The notes beneath the pieces were generated by a model. That model was not told the DNA's origin. It made no database searches and saw only the letters and a program-made list of their open reading frames with translations. Positions 1 to 7,494 of a stretch of DNA of 15,140 bases are shown here, in pieces. How positions within the stretch are numbered: the stretch's first letter is position 1; every line of letters begins with the position of its first letter. The DNA is from Nanobdellota archaeon (GTDB lineage: Archaea; Nanobdellota; Nanobdellia; Woesearchaeales; GCA-2686295), in NCBI GenBank assembly GCA_018812505.1, contig JAHJDK010000069.1, positions 1 to 15,140 on the forward strand, written 5' to 3'. Position numbers and translations under genes: made by a program.

Positions 1-76
1 AGAACCAACAGAAGAACCAGTAGAAACTCCAACTGAAGAAGTGCCAACTCCTGAAGAAGAAGACAAAAAAGAATAA
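1..76 (+). CDS. C-terminal end of an unidentified upstream protein (partial)
   Basis: Only the last 24 codons (frame starting at base 2) and the TAA stop are present. The tail is made almost wholly of Glu, Pro, Thr and Lys in a loose P-T-E-E pattern and ends in EEEDKKE. It is probably a disordered acidic tail. Such tails occur on many unrelated archaeal proteins, so no function can be read from it. The stop is followed by T-rich sequence that could end the transcript. Confidence 0.6.
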   Translation, partial: EPTEEPVETPTEEVPTPEEEDKKE

Positions 77-134
77 TTTTAATTATATCTTTCTATTAAT
101 ATTTATCTAGCAGTAAGTTTTAAGACCAAAAAAA

Positions 135-293
135 TTAACGTTGACTATGCTTTCGAGCCTTGATAGCAGTTTTCAACAACAACTTATTCTCACACTCCAA
201 AGCCTCAATCCTCTCCTGCTTTCTAACAAGCTCCTCCTCTAAAGAATTAATTATTTTCTCATAATCTTTTTTAACAGGAGATATCTTAACCAT
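135..293 (-). CDS. Small coiled-coil protein, 52 aa, hypothetical
   Basis: A minus-strand frame runs from ATG at 293 to TAA at 135 and encodes a charged protein of 52 residues. After a short N-terminus (MVKISPVKK), residues about 11-44 can form one amphipathic helix with Leu/Ile at heptad-like spacing (IINSLEEEL, RIEALE, ENKLLL), as in a short leucine-zipper coiled coil. The end is basic (KARKHSQR). It is convergent with the upstream partial gene and divergent from the Lrp-like gene. An A/T-rich TATA-like stretch lies about 27 nt before the ATG, so the transcript may be leaderless. I do not recognise the family. A helical partner or small regulatory protein is possible. The coding call rests on the open frame, the heptads and the promoter, so moderate confidence. 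Confidence 0.55.
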   Translation of the reverse strand: MVKISPVKKDYEKIINSLEEELVRKQERIEALECENKLLLKTAIKARKHSQR

Positions 294-313
294 AAACCAA
301 CTAAACAAAGAAT

Positions 314-327
314 TATTTTAATATTTT
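314..327 (-). promoter_or_regulatory. Possible TATA box for the small coiled-coil gene
   Basis: Read on the minus strand this is AAAATATTAAAATA, centred about 27 nt before the ATG at 293. That spacing fits a leaderless archaeal transcript. The region is A/T-rich throughout, so the exact box is uncertain. Confidence 0.35.
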
Positions 328-368
328 CCGATATAACCAGTATCTCTCCGAAAAAAACTTGTAAACAA

Positions 369-376
369 TTATAAAT
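369..376 (+). promoter_or_regulatory. TATA box for the Lrp-like gene
   Basis: TTATAAAT lies about 26 nt before the ATG at 399 and there is no Shine-Dalgarno sequence between them. This fits a leaderless mRNA. Confidence 0.5.
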
Positions 377-398
377 CAGAAAAAACAACCAAATAAAT

Positions 399-815
399 AT
401 GACAACAGAAAAAAAATTACTAACAAAACTTAGAGAGAACAGCAGACAAAGTTTTGCAAAGATAAGCCGAGAACTAAACATATCAAACAGTACAACAATC
501 GAGAAATACCAAAAGATAAAACCCCTAATAATAAAACACACAACACTAGCAAATTTTTCAAGATTCAGACAACCAATAAAAACATTAATGTCCATAACAC
601 CCATAGACCAAGAAGAGACAATCAAATGGCTAAGCAAGAGAACAGAACTTAACAACCTCTACAAAACAGCCAATAAAAACCTACTGGCAGAAACAATATT
701 TCAAACACTTAAGCATAAACAAGAATTCATAGAAGAAATAAACCAACAAGGAATTTTAATCATGGAAGAATACTATATAATAGAAGAACTCAAAAGAGAA
801 GAAACCATAATCTAA
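399..815 (+). CDS. Lrp/AsnC-family transcriptional regulator, 138 aa
   Basis: Probable DNA-binding regulator. Residues about 4-45 match the N-terminal helix-turn-helix of Lrp/AsnC proteins: LLTKLRENSRQSFAKISREL, then a second helix starting NISNSTTIEKY. Residues about 55-130 have the beta-alpha-beta order of a RAM/AsnC effector domain (IKTLMSITPI..., then QGILIMEEYYIIEELK), but I see no clear ligand pocket. The length is near the lower end for single-domain Lrp proteins. In this family dimers or octamers bind promoters and often sense amino acids. It lies upstream of the surface-protein and pilus genes in the same direction, with its own promoter, so it could regulate them, but nothing in the sequence proves this. 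The ATG is chosen from TATA spacing and full coverage of the HTH. Confidence 0.7.
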   Translation: MTTEKKLLTKLRENSRQSFAKISRELNISNSTTIEKYQKIKPLIIKHTTLANFSRFRQPIKTLMSITPIDQEETIKWLSKRTELNNLYKTANKNLLAETIFQTLKHKQEFIEEINQQGILIMEEYYIIEELKREETII

Positions 816-829
816 GCCCTGATAATCGG

Positions 830-843
830 AAACTTTAAATATT
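830..843 (+). promoter_or_regulatory. Promoter (AAACTTT/TATA) of the Cys-rich secreted protein gene
   Basis: AAACTTTAAATATT starts with the AAACTTT core found at four other starts in this window. It ends about 22 nt before the ATG at 866. No ribosome binding site is seen, so the transcript is probably leaderless. Confidence 0.5.
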
Positions 844-865
844 TCATACAAATAAATAAAACATC

Positions 866-1822
866 ATGAAAAGGGGTTGGATAATATTTTTAATATTCTT
901 AACAATCATAACAGCTAGCTCTGTCAGTGCAAAAACCTTTAACTTTTCAGGATGCTGGGGCATAGAGTTATGCACAGGAACATACACTTGTGGAGTGTAT
1001 GACTCTGTATGTCCAGAAGATTATTTTTTATACGGATCAGGAGCCTCTTGCGCAACAGACCCTAAAGATTCTGACGGCAACATACAAGGATACCTTAAAT
1101 GCCTAGACCCAGATTGTAAGACCTGTATGAATGGTGCTGTTTCAAAAACAGATGACCCTCTGGAAATGATTGAAAGTGCAATTGTTAACTACCGACAAGA
1201 CGTCTGGAACGGCACAGATATCATAACACTCACAGTCAAAGCAGCAACTGATGAGTCTGGAGCATACTACATGGAAGTACCTTCAGGCAACGAGATAACA
1301 GTTTTTGCAGAAGCACCAGGATACACACCTAAAATATCATATGAACCACCATATGCCTCACCAATATTCGACTTAAAACCAACACCTTTAGATACTTGTT
1401 CAGAAATAAATTTCCAACTGGAAAACGGAAGCTGTGAAGAAGATTGCACAAGAGTAGGAAGCAATATCTGCGACTCAAACTGTGAAGGCAACGGACCAGA
1501 CGGAAGCTGCAGCTACAATCATGACACAATCTTTGATCCAGTGCTACAACAACCTATAACAAGCGCATTTGAAGCATGCACAGAATTTGGAGTGCAAAAA
1601 GGCAGCTATATAGACCTAGGAAACTACTACAATGATGATGGAGATAGAATGTGCGTAAGAGTCCGATGCTGTCAAGGAACACCATTTGAAGTGCCATGTC
1701 CAGAGCCAACAGTAGGAGACAGCTTATTATCAGGACAAACACTAGACAACGCCATCAAAGTAACACGGATAGCGAAATACAAAGGCGAACCAATCAAGAT
1801 GAGAGTGTATTACTGGGAATAA
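866..1822 (+). CDS. Secreted Cys-rich protein with a carboxypeptidase-regulatory-like domain, 318 aa
   Basis: Residues 1-22 form a Sec signal peptide: a basic start (KRG), a hydrophobic core at 5-17, and a likely cut after the VSA at 20-22. No second membrane segment is seen, so the protein is probably released or held by partners. The mature part has 19 Cys: eight at residues 30-87 and eleven in the C-terminal half, including a CC pair. They most likely form disulfides outside the cell. Residues about 101-175 resemble a carboxypeptidase-regulatory-like (CarboxypepD_reg) beta-sandwich, with TDESGAYYMEVPSG followed by APGY. In known proteins this fold is a structural or adhesive module and not a catalyst. 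It sits before the anchored pilin-like genes but has its own promoter. A surface adhesin or pilus-associated protein is possible; the function is not established. Confidence 0.75.
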   Translation: MKRGWIIFLIFLTIITASSVSAKTFNFSGCWGIELCTGTYTCGVYDSVCPEDYFLYGSGASCATDPKDSDGNIQGYLKCLDPDCKTCMNGAVSKTDDPLEMIESAIVNYRQDVWNGTDIITLTVKAATDESGAYYMEVPSGNEITVFAEAPGYTPKISYEPPYASPIFDLKPTPLDTCSEINFQLENGSCEEDCTRVGSNICDSNCEGNGPDGSCSYNHDTIFDPVLQQPITSAFEACTEFGVQKGSYIDLGNYYNDDGDRMCVRVRCCQGTPFEVPCPEPTVGDSLLSGQTLDNAIKVTRIAKYKGEPIKMRVYYWE

Positions 1823-1844
1823 ATTCTACAAATAGTTTCGAAAA

Positions 1845-1855
1845 GTTTTTTAATA
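1845..1855 (+). promoter_or_regulatory. TATA-like promoter of the two pilin-like surface genes
   Basis: TTTTTTAATAA, preceded by GAAAAG, lies about 28 nt before the ATG at 1878. It probably drives 1878-3400 as one transcript. Confidence 0.4.
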
Positions 1856-1877
1856 ACAAAAAATAAGTCATAAGAAT

Positions 1878-2399
1878 ATGAAAAAGAGGGGAGCATATTT
1901 TTTTGTGCTTGACGCACTGATAGGAGGAGCAATATTTCTAATAAGCATAATACTAATAATAGGATCATACCTAAACACACCTCAAACCTTACAAGCATAC
2001 GAAACAACAGAAGACATTATGAATCTACTATTAAACACTAAAGTGACAGAATTCCAAGATCCAGAAAGAATAATTTCATACCTTGCAAAGAACGGCTACA
2101 TAACAAATTCAGAACAAACATTGTTTGAACAGATATCAGAACTGCACTATAAAGAAGAACACCAACTAGCATACAACCTCACCAAAAGCATACTAAACTC
2201 CATACTAGAAGAACAATACGGCATAAACTACACAATTTATGAAAAAAAGAGTGGAATTAATACAACAATATACAACCGATCCGGAGAAAGCATTGAAAAC
2301 TCAAACTTCATGCTTTCATCAAAAAAAATAACATTTTTAGTTGCAAACGAAACAACATTTTTTGGACCAGACATAACGGAGTTGAGAGTATGGAATTAG
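1878..2399 (+). CDS. Pilin-like membrane-anchored protein, 173 aa
   Basis: A short basic start (MKKRG) leads into a hydrophobic helix at about residues 6-30 containing VLDALIGGAIFLI. This recalls the N-terminus of type IV pilins and pseudopilins, where an acid residue precedes a hydrophobic spine (compare the LEVLIALAIF-type motif). There is no KGQ or KAQ cleavage site like those of the three pilins downstream, so processing by prepilin peptidase is uncertain and it may simply be a signal anchor. If cleavage fell after AY, the Asp would sit at +5, where pilins have Glu. Residues 35-173 are predicted extracellular, with Asn-X-Ser/Thr sequons in the last third. The stop overlaps the next start by 10 nt, so the two proteins are translationally coupled and probably partners. 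Minor pilin or pilus-tip subunit is the best inference. Confidence 0.6.
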   Translation: MKKRGAYFFVLDALIGGAIFLISIILIIGSYLNTPQTLQAYETTEDIMNLLLNTKVTEFQDPERIISYLAKNGYITNSEQTLFEQISELHYKEEHQLAYNLTKSILNSILEEQYGINYTIYEKKSGINTTIYNRSGESIENSNFMLSSKKITFLVANETTFFGPDITELRVWN

Positions 2400-3400
2400 G
2401 AAAAAGAGCTATAATGTTCACGTTTATGGCAATACTAATAGCAGGCCTGCTGTCATCTGTCTACTCAACACACCAAATAACCCCTTTAGATTACAAAGTA
2501 GAATTAGAAAAGATGAGAATCAACACTTTAAACAGGCTAGTTGACAATATAAACTCCTACGCAGAGATAAGCCTGAGAGCATCCGGCTACAGAGCATTGG
2601 AAGAAATGATAAACTACATTGACGAAGAAGAAAAATTCTATGACTATGATGAATTAAACACAACCTTTAATGAATCGGCAACAACAGGAAAAATAAACAA
2701 TATAAAAAGACTAGCGCTTGAAAACCTAACAATCAACGAGTTAATGTTCCAGATAAAGAACATAACAAACAATGAGTTCAACATAAGCATGGAATACTAT
2801 GTAAGCGATGTATGGATAGACCAAAAACATCCTTTTTCAATCACAGCGTACATGAACATAAGTATTGAAGTAAGAGATAAAAACGTTGTTTGGAACATCA
2901 CAGAAATCAAAGAAACAGAAATATCCATTGAAGGACTAAAAGATCCACTATACTTCTTCATGGAAACTACTGATTATAAAGTGGAGTACAATTCCACATT
3001 CAAAAAAACACCTATCCTGGCAAGAAAATTCAACCTCACAACCTATGAAGAATTCGTGAACAACAGCGAATACATAGTATCATCACAAAAAATAACAATA
3101 GTAGATGTTGGAATATTCGAACCATACAGCTTCTTCGGCAGACTGACAAATGATAATCAAGTGAAAAACAACAAAACACTAACAATAATATCAATAGTGA
3201 ATCCTAAAATGATAAGCAGCGGCATACCACCAAAAAACGAGAGCTACGCAGACTTCATGATAGGAACAGAATTCACCAAAAACGCCTGTAACTCACAATT
3301 AAAAATAGTTGACGGCCCAGTGAACTCGCCAATCATGGACACTTTCAACCTAATACTGGTTTTCAACATCACAGAACCATATAAAAATGTGAATTGCTAA
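2390..3400 (+). CDS. Membrane-anchored extracellular protein rich in N-glycosylation sequons, 336 aa
   Basis: Basic residues (GKR) come before one hydrophobic helix at about residues 7-26, followed by a large hydrophilic region with no further membrane span. It is therefore probably an N-terminally anchored surface protein. I count 13 Asn-X-Ser/Thr sequons, spread along nearly the whole ectodomain (NTT, NES, NLT, NIT, NIS and others), which suggests heavy N-glycosylation. Two Cys near the C-terminus could form a disulfide. The start overlaps the end of the preceding pilin-like gene by 10 nt, and the pilus ATPase operon begins 54 nt after it. No conserved domain is recognised. The short anchor plus large sugar-coated head would suit a minor pilin or a surface partner of the pilus; this is inference from position and topology. 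Confidence 0.65.
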   Translation: MELGKRAIMFTFMAILIAGLLSSVYSTHQITPLDYKVELEKMRINTLNRLVDNINSYAEISLRASGYRALEEMINYIDEEEKFYDYDELNTTFNESATTGKINNIKRLALENLTINELMFQIKNITNNEFNISMEYYVSDVWIDQKHPFSITAYMNISIEVRDKNVVWNITEIKETEISIEGLKDPLYFFMETTDYKVEYNSTFKKTPILARKFNLTTYEEFVNNSEYIVSSQKITIVDVGIFEPYSFFGRLTNDNQVKNNKTLTIISIVNPKMISSGIPPKNESYADFMIGTEFTKNACNSQLKIVDGPVNSPIMDTFNLILVFNITEPYKNVNC

Positions 3401-3420
3401 CCACTTACAAATAATTAATA

Positions 3421-3450
3421 AAGTTTATATAAGAATAGACGGATAGGAGG
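3421..3450 (+). promoter_or_regulatory. TATA box and Shine-Dalgarno of the secretion ATPase operon
   Basis: AAGTTTATATAAG at 3421-3433 is a good archaeal TATA element. AGGAGG at 3445-3450 lies 4 nt before the GTG at 3455 and decides that non-ATG start. These elements begin just 20 nt after the preceding stop, so the five-gene operon can be transcribed apart from the surface-protein genes. Confidence 0.6.
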
Positions 3451-3454
3451 AATA

Positions 3455-3904
3455 GTGGTAGAGGAGACTATAACAACCAGCGTGGATTCGCTGATAGATC
3501 TATTGAAAAAAGTAAGCAAGATAGAGCTAGAGGAAGCAGCCAATAAACTAGAAATGCCTGTATCAGTAGTCCAGTCATGGGTTGATTTCTTAGTCGAAGA
3601 AAGAATAATAGGACTAGAATACAAATTCACAACTCCCTTCATATATCTAAACAAGCCGCACAATCAAACAAGCGAAACAATTGAAGCACCAGAAGTATCA
3701 ATTGACCAATTCAAAGATGACTTCAAAAAGAAAGCTACCGAAAAACAAATACCAACAACACAAACAATAGATTTATGGAAGAACCACCTGCTTCAAAAAC
3801 TAGAAAAGAAAAAAGACCTCTTCTTCAGAGAAGCAAGAAAAAGAGGATTCTTCAACCAAGAAGAACTTTGGATAGAATATAGAAAGAAAATAATGGAAAT
3901 GTAA
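3455..3904 (+). CDS. Winged-helix-like protein, first gene of the pilus operon, 149 aa
   Basis: The GTG start is supported by AGGAGG 4 nt upstream. Residues about 10-65 look like a small winged-helix/HTH domain: a helix SLIDLLKKVSKIELEEAANK, a helix-turn-helix around MPVSVVQSWVDFLVEERII, then a beta-hairpin wing (GLEYKFTTPFIYLN). A linker follows (about 68-85). The rest (about 86-149) is highly charged and helical, rich in Lys and Glu. There is no signal peptide or membrane span, so it is cytosolic. It is followed after one base by the helical-repeat gene, then the ATPase. Winged helices bind DNA or act as protein-protein adaptors. Its fixed place with cytosolic machine parts favours an adaptor or assembly role, but an operon regulator cannot be excluded. 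Confidence 0.65.
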   Translation: MVEETITTSVDSLIDLLKKVSKIELEEAANKLEMPVSVVQSWVDFLVEERIIGLEYKFTTPFIYLNKPHNQTSETIEAPEVSIDQFKDDFKKKATEKQIPTTQTIDLWKNHLLQKLEKKKDLFFREARKRGFFNQEELWIEYRKKIMEM

Positions 3905-3905
3905 A

Positions 3906-5090
3906 ATGGACCTAGACAAATTCCTAGAAAAAGATATCATAGAATTCCTAGAATTAAAAGATAAAGAAAGAGAAGAGAGAAAAGATGAAGCCTCAGAAGA
4001 AATAGTTGAAAAAATATCAACACACCAAACCCAATACCAATTATTCCAAGATGCAATCGAAAGAAAAGACTTTTACTCTGCTGAAAAAATGTTTGAAGAT
4101 GTAAAAAATAAATTTGCGAGAGCAACCAGTGAATCAGAGAAAAACAAATATATGACCTTAATGGAGAACATGTATACAGACCTTCAAAACTCTGACTTTG
4201 AAAACTTCGAAAAAAAAGAAGACGTTGAAAAAGAATTTGTGAACGAAATAAAAAGTTTGGAAAAAGATGATAAACTAATACATGGGAAAAAAAGAATAGA
4301 ACAAGAAAAAGAGTTGAAAGAACAAAAGATTAAAATCAAGAATGAAATAAGTGAATGTCAAGAAAAAATAATTGACTATCTGCAAAGAGAAGACCTAGAA
4401 GCGGCAATAAAAGAATACAAAAAGATGAAAGCAAGATTCGACATGTACCCAGAAGAACCAAAAGAAGAAAAACAAGAGGTATTCACAACAGTCATATCAA
4501 CATATTATCAACTCAGAAAATTAGAAACCCTAAAAAGATCCCGAACAGAAAACAAGAAAAAACAAGAAGAAGACAAGAGAAAAACACTTTTATCAGAAAC
4601 AAAACAAGAAGTCATGCTATCAACGAAGAAAATCAATATATATTTGGGAGATAAACAACTAAAGAACTCTATGTCTGAATACAACAAACTCAAAGACTTA
4701 TTCGAAACATTCCCTAGAAACTTGAAAGAAGAAAGAAAAGCACTATACGAAATAACACTTAAAATATACAAACAAATACATGAAAAAACAGAAGAAATAA
4801 AAAGAACAACAATAACTAAAGAGAAAGAGGGGAAAGAAAAAGAGGTACCAAAAGAAAAAGAACACCTTGATTTCATAATGGAATTAAAGAAAGATGTTCG
4901 AGAAATAATCTTCTTGATGAAAGATCAGAAAATCAAAGAAGCAGAAAACAACTTGCTGGATATCAGGAGGAGAATGACAGGATTTCCCCCAAACAAAGCA
5001 ATTGAAAAAGCTATGTTTGAACACCTAATAAAAGAGATAACTCACAGATTAAACTTCCTAAAACAAACATTAGAGGTAAAAAATGCCTGA
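3906..5090 (+). CDS. Charged cytosolic protein with four helical-hairpin repeats, 394 aa
   Basis: Not a recognised family. It is very rich in Lys and Glu, with no signal peptide or membrane span. Four copies of a unit of about 55 residues can be aligned by eye: about 41-95, 151-205, 239-294 and 330-384. The shared pattern is a short helix with Ile/Leu and a charged turn, then A-x-x-x-Y/F-x-x-(M/L/V)-K-x-x-F, usually a Pro-containing loop (YPEEP, TFPRN, GFPPN; missing in the first copy), then a second helix ending in Y/I-x-x-L/I. Charged coiled-coil linkers at about 100-145, 208-235 and 295-325 separate the copies. This suggests an elongated scaffold of helical hairpins, broadly TPR-like in style. 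It overlaps the ATPase start by 8 nt, so the two are probably made in step. A cytoplasmic scaffold or regulator of the pilus motor is the natural guess. Confidence 0.7.
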   Translation: MDLDKFLEKDIIEFLELKDKEREERKDEASEEIVEKISTHQTQYQLFQDAIERKDFYSAEKMFEDVKNKFARATSESEKNKYMTLMENMYTDLQNSDFENFEKKEDVEKEFVNEIKSLEKDDKLIHGKKRIEQEKELKEQKIKIKNEISECQEKIIDYLQREDLEAAIKEYKKMKARFDMYPEEPKEEKQEVFTTVISTYYQLRKLETLKRSRTENKKKQEEDKRKTLLSETKQEVMLSTKKINIYLGDKQLKNSMSEYNKLKDLFETFPRNLKEERKALYEITLKIYKQIHEKTEEIKRTTITKEKEGKEKEVPKEKEHLDFIMELKKDVREIIFLMKDQKIKEAENNLLDIRRRMTGFPPNKAIEKAMFEHLIKEITHRLNFLKQTLEVKNA

Positions 5091-6645
5091 ACTAGAAATA
5101 AAAAAAGAAGAAGTAAAAACACCACCAATCATGAACGTGCCAAAACCAATAGTGCAACAAACCCCTACTAGCAGTACAAACATAATCAAAAAAGTAATTA
5201 AAGAAGATGAGATAGACCTCTACTCCATAAACATAAATGATATAATAGTACAAATAAGAATAGTCACTCAAGAAGACAAACCAGTACCACAATACATTGC
5301 ATCAATAACAAACATCAGCGATACAACAAGATTAATTCTGGAAAAAATAAGACAAGAATTCGTCACAAGAATAGACATTGAAGAAATGTCAAAATTTGAA
5401 GAAGCCGAATCAACAGATATAAGAACGAGATTTCAAAACGAGATAAGAAAACTACTAAAAAGATACTTTCCAAGAACAGACGACAAAACAACCAACATGC
5501 TCATAAATTATCTTATAGAAGAGAATTTAGGACTAGGAAAAGTAGAGATACTGTTAAGAGACGCGAATCTTGAAGAGATAGTAATCAACAACCACGTAGA
5601 AGCAGTATGGGTTTACCACCGAAAACACGGCTGGTGCCACACAAACATCAAGATACCAACAGAAGCAAGAATCAGGCATTACTCAACCATGATAGGAAGA
5701 GACGTTGGAAAAGAGATAACAACACTCAACCCATTAATGGACGCACACCTGGCAACCGGAGACAGGGTAAATGCAACCCTAATGCCAATATCATCAAAAG
5801 GAAACACAATAACAATAAGAAAATTCGCAGCAGATCCGTGGACAATAACAAAATTCATACAAGCAGGCACAATCTCACTAGAAGCAGCAGCTTTCATGTG
5901 GCTAGGAATCCAAAACGAACTATCAATACTAGTAGCAGGAGGAACAGGATCCGGAAAAACCTCAACCTTGAATGCGATAAGCAACTTCTTCCCGCCAAAC
6001 CAAAGAATAATATCAATAGAAGATACACGTGAACTAACACTACCAAGCAACCTGCACTGGGTACCAATGGAAACAAGACTACCAAACCCAGAAGGAAAAG
6101 GCGGAGTTACAATGCTAGACCTAGTAGTCAACAGCTTAAGAATGAGACCAGACAGGATAATAGTAGGAGAAATCAGAAGGAAAAAAGAAGCAGAAGTATT
6201 ATTGGAAGCAGCAATCACAGGACACTCAGTATACGGAACATTCCACGCAAACAACGCAGAAGAAGTAGTTATGAGGATGTCAAACCCACCAATAGACATA
6301 CCAAAACAAATGTTAAGCGCATTAGGACTAATACTAGTGCAGAACAGAAACAGACGAACAGGAAAAAGAAGAACCTTACAAATAGCAGAGATAACATCAT
6401 CAGGAGATCCAAATATTCTAATGCAATTAAACCCTAAAAAAGACGTTCTGACAAAAATTAACGAATCCAAAACAACAATGGAAACACTAGAATTATACAC
6501 AGGCATGACAAAAGAAGAGATAGACTTCGACTTAAAACAAAAAATGCAGATTCTACAATGGATGATAAAGAAAAAAATAGAAGAAGTAGATGCAGTCGGA
6601 GAAGTAATGGCAAACTATTACCTTGGCAGATTACAACTGAACTAA
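5083..6645 (+). CDS. Type II/IV secretion ATPase (GspE/TadA/ArlI-like), pilus motor, 520 aa
   Basis: Hexameric ATPase that would drive assembly of a type IV-like pilus at the inner face of the membrane. The Walker A is GGTGSGKT at residues 286-293 (Lys292, Thr293). An Asp-box-like IEDTRE lies at about 312-317. The Walker B region is DRIIVGEIR from 357, with Glu363 as the likely catalytic Glu. The His box has His381 and His388 (GHSVYGTFHANNAEE). The N-terminal about 55 residues are Pro/Lys-rich and probably flexible; the N-terminal domain is at about 60-240 and the RecA-like domain at about 265-460. The length is normal for the archaeal members. It is followed after one base by two T2SSF genes. 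The order ATPase, platform, platform recalls bacterial Tad (A, B, C) more than the archaellum, which has a single ArlJ. Confidence 0.93.
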   Translation: MPELEIKKEEVKTPPIMNVPKPIVQQTPTSSTNIIKKVIKEDEIDLYSININDIIVQIRIVTQEDKPVPQYIASITNISDTTRLILEKIRQEFVTRIDIEEMSKFEEAESTDIRTRFQNEIRKLLKRYFPRTDDKTTNMLINYLIEENLGLGKVEILLRDANLEEIVINNHVEAVWVYHRKHGWCHTNIKIPTEARIRHYSTMIGRDVGKEITTLNPLMDAHLATGDRVNATLMPISSKGNTITIRKFAADPWTITKFIQAGTISLEAAAFMWLGIQNELSILVAGGTGSGKTSTLNAISNFFPPNQRIISIEDTRELTLPSNLHWVPMETRLPNPEGKGGVTMLDLVVNSLRMRPDRIIVGEIRRKKEAEVLLEAAITGHSVYGTFHANNAEEVVMRMSNPPIDIPKQMLSALGLILVQNRNRRTGKRRTLQIAEITSSGDPNILMQLNPKKDVLTKINESKTTMETLELYTGMTKEEIDFDLKQKMQILQWMIKKKIEEVDAVGEVMANYYLGRLQLN

Positions 6646-6646
6646 A

Positions 6647-7492
6647 ATGCAAATCCGTGAATTAATGGATAAAATATCACTAACAAGTATTTCTCAAAGA
6701 GTTGCACACCTATTCCCAGAGCTGAAAAAACAACTATGGATAGCACAAATAAACCAGCCAGTAGATGAATACGTTAAAGAAAAACTGAAAAGTTCTTTAA
6801 TAGCAGGGCTAGTAATGGCTATACTAACATTCTTCCTAGTGGATAAAATGAACAAGTCATACTTCCTAATACTATTTTCATTCATCGTTTTCTTCACAAT
6901 AGTATTCTCGACACTGATGAAAACTGCAAAGTCAAAAGTCATGAAAAGACAAAAAGACATAGACCGAGAAGTACTGTTTGCAGGCAGATTCCTGCTTGTA
7001 AAGCTGAACTCAGGACAACCACTGATAAACGCGCTTTTAGACGCGTCAAAAAGCTACGGAGTAGCAAGCAAATACTTCCAATCAATAATCCACGAGATAG
7101 ACATAGGAACACCACTAGAAGAATCACTGGACAAAGCAATCAAGTACTGTCCATCATCAAGAATGAAAAAGATACTATTCCAAATAACAAACGCGCTAAA
7201 AATAGGAATAGACGTAACCCAATCATTAGAAGCAGCACTAGACCAAGTAGCAGAAGAACAACTGATAGAAATCCAAAGATACGGGAAAAAACTCAGCAGC
7301 GTAACAATGTTCTACATGCTAGGAGCAGTAGTTATGCCGTCACTAGGACTAACAATGTTCGTAGTCGTAGCAAGCATGATGAACATAGAAGCAAACATGG
7401 CATTATTCAGTGTTTTAACATTTTTCCTGATACTACTAGAATTCATATTCATGACAGTGTTTAGATCAATAAGACCAAACGTTAACATATAA
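6647..7492 (+). CDS. T2SSF-domain membrane platform protein (TadC/ArlJ-like), first copy, 281 aa
   Basis: Integral membrane protein forming part of the platform on which the ATPase acts. Hydrophobic segments are at about residues 50-66, 71-91, 218-245 and 250-272. Between the second and third lies the soluble T2SSF helical bundle, with typical features such as GRFLLVKLNSGQPLINAL (113-130) and GTPLEESLDKAI (154-165). The N-terminal about 48 residues are cytosolic and amphipathic. The gene follows the ATPase by one base and precedes the second platform gene by two, so all three are surely co-translated. Its length matches single-domain TadB/TadC proteins and is shorter than ArlJ. The ATG fits the close spacing. 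Confidence 0.88.
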   Translation: MQIRELMDKISLTSISQRVAHLFPELKKQLWIAQINQPVDEYVKEKLKSSLIAGLVMAILTFFLVDKMNKSYFLILFSFIVFFTIVFSTLMKTAKSKVMKRQKDIDREVLFAGRFLLVKLNSGQPLINALLDASKSYGVASKYFQSIIHEIDIGTPLEESLDKAIKYCPSSRMKKILFQITNALKIGIDVTQSLEAALDQVAEEQLIEIQRYGKKLSSVTMFYMLGAVVMPSLGLTMFVVVASMMNIEANMALFSVLTFFLILLEFIFMTVFRSIRPNVNI

Positions 7493-7494
7493 AA

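Noticed and set aside
251..655. Minus-strand frame of 134 codons rich in Phe and Leu
   Set aside because: It is the complement of the Lrp-like gene; the hydrophobicity comes from reading A-rich sense sequence backwards. It has no promoter or ribosome binding site.
4508..4876. Minus-strand Ser/Phe-rich frame opposite the helical-repeat gene
   Set aside because: It mirrors Lys/Glu codons of the plus-strand gene, and the internal repeats show the plus strand is coding.
5679..6506. Long minus-strand frame (275 codons) opposite the ATPase gene
   Set aside because: It lies wholly inside the ATPase, whose Walker and His-box motifs are clear. The A-ending codons of the real gene leave few stops on the other strand.
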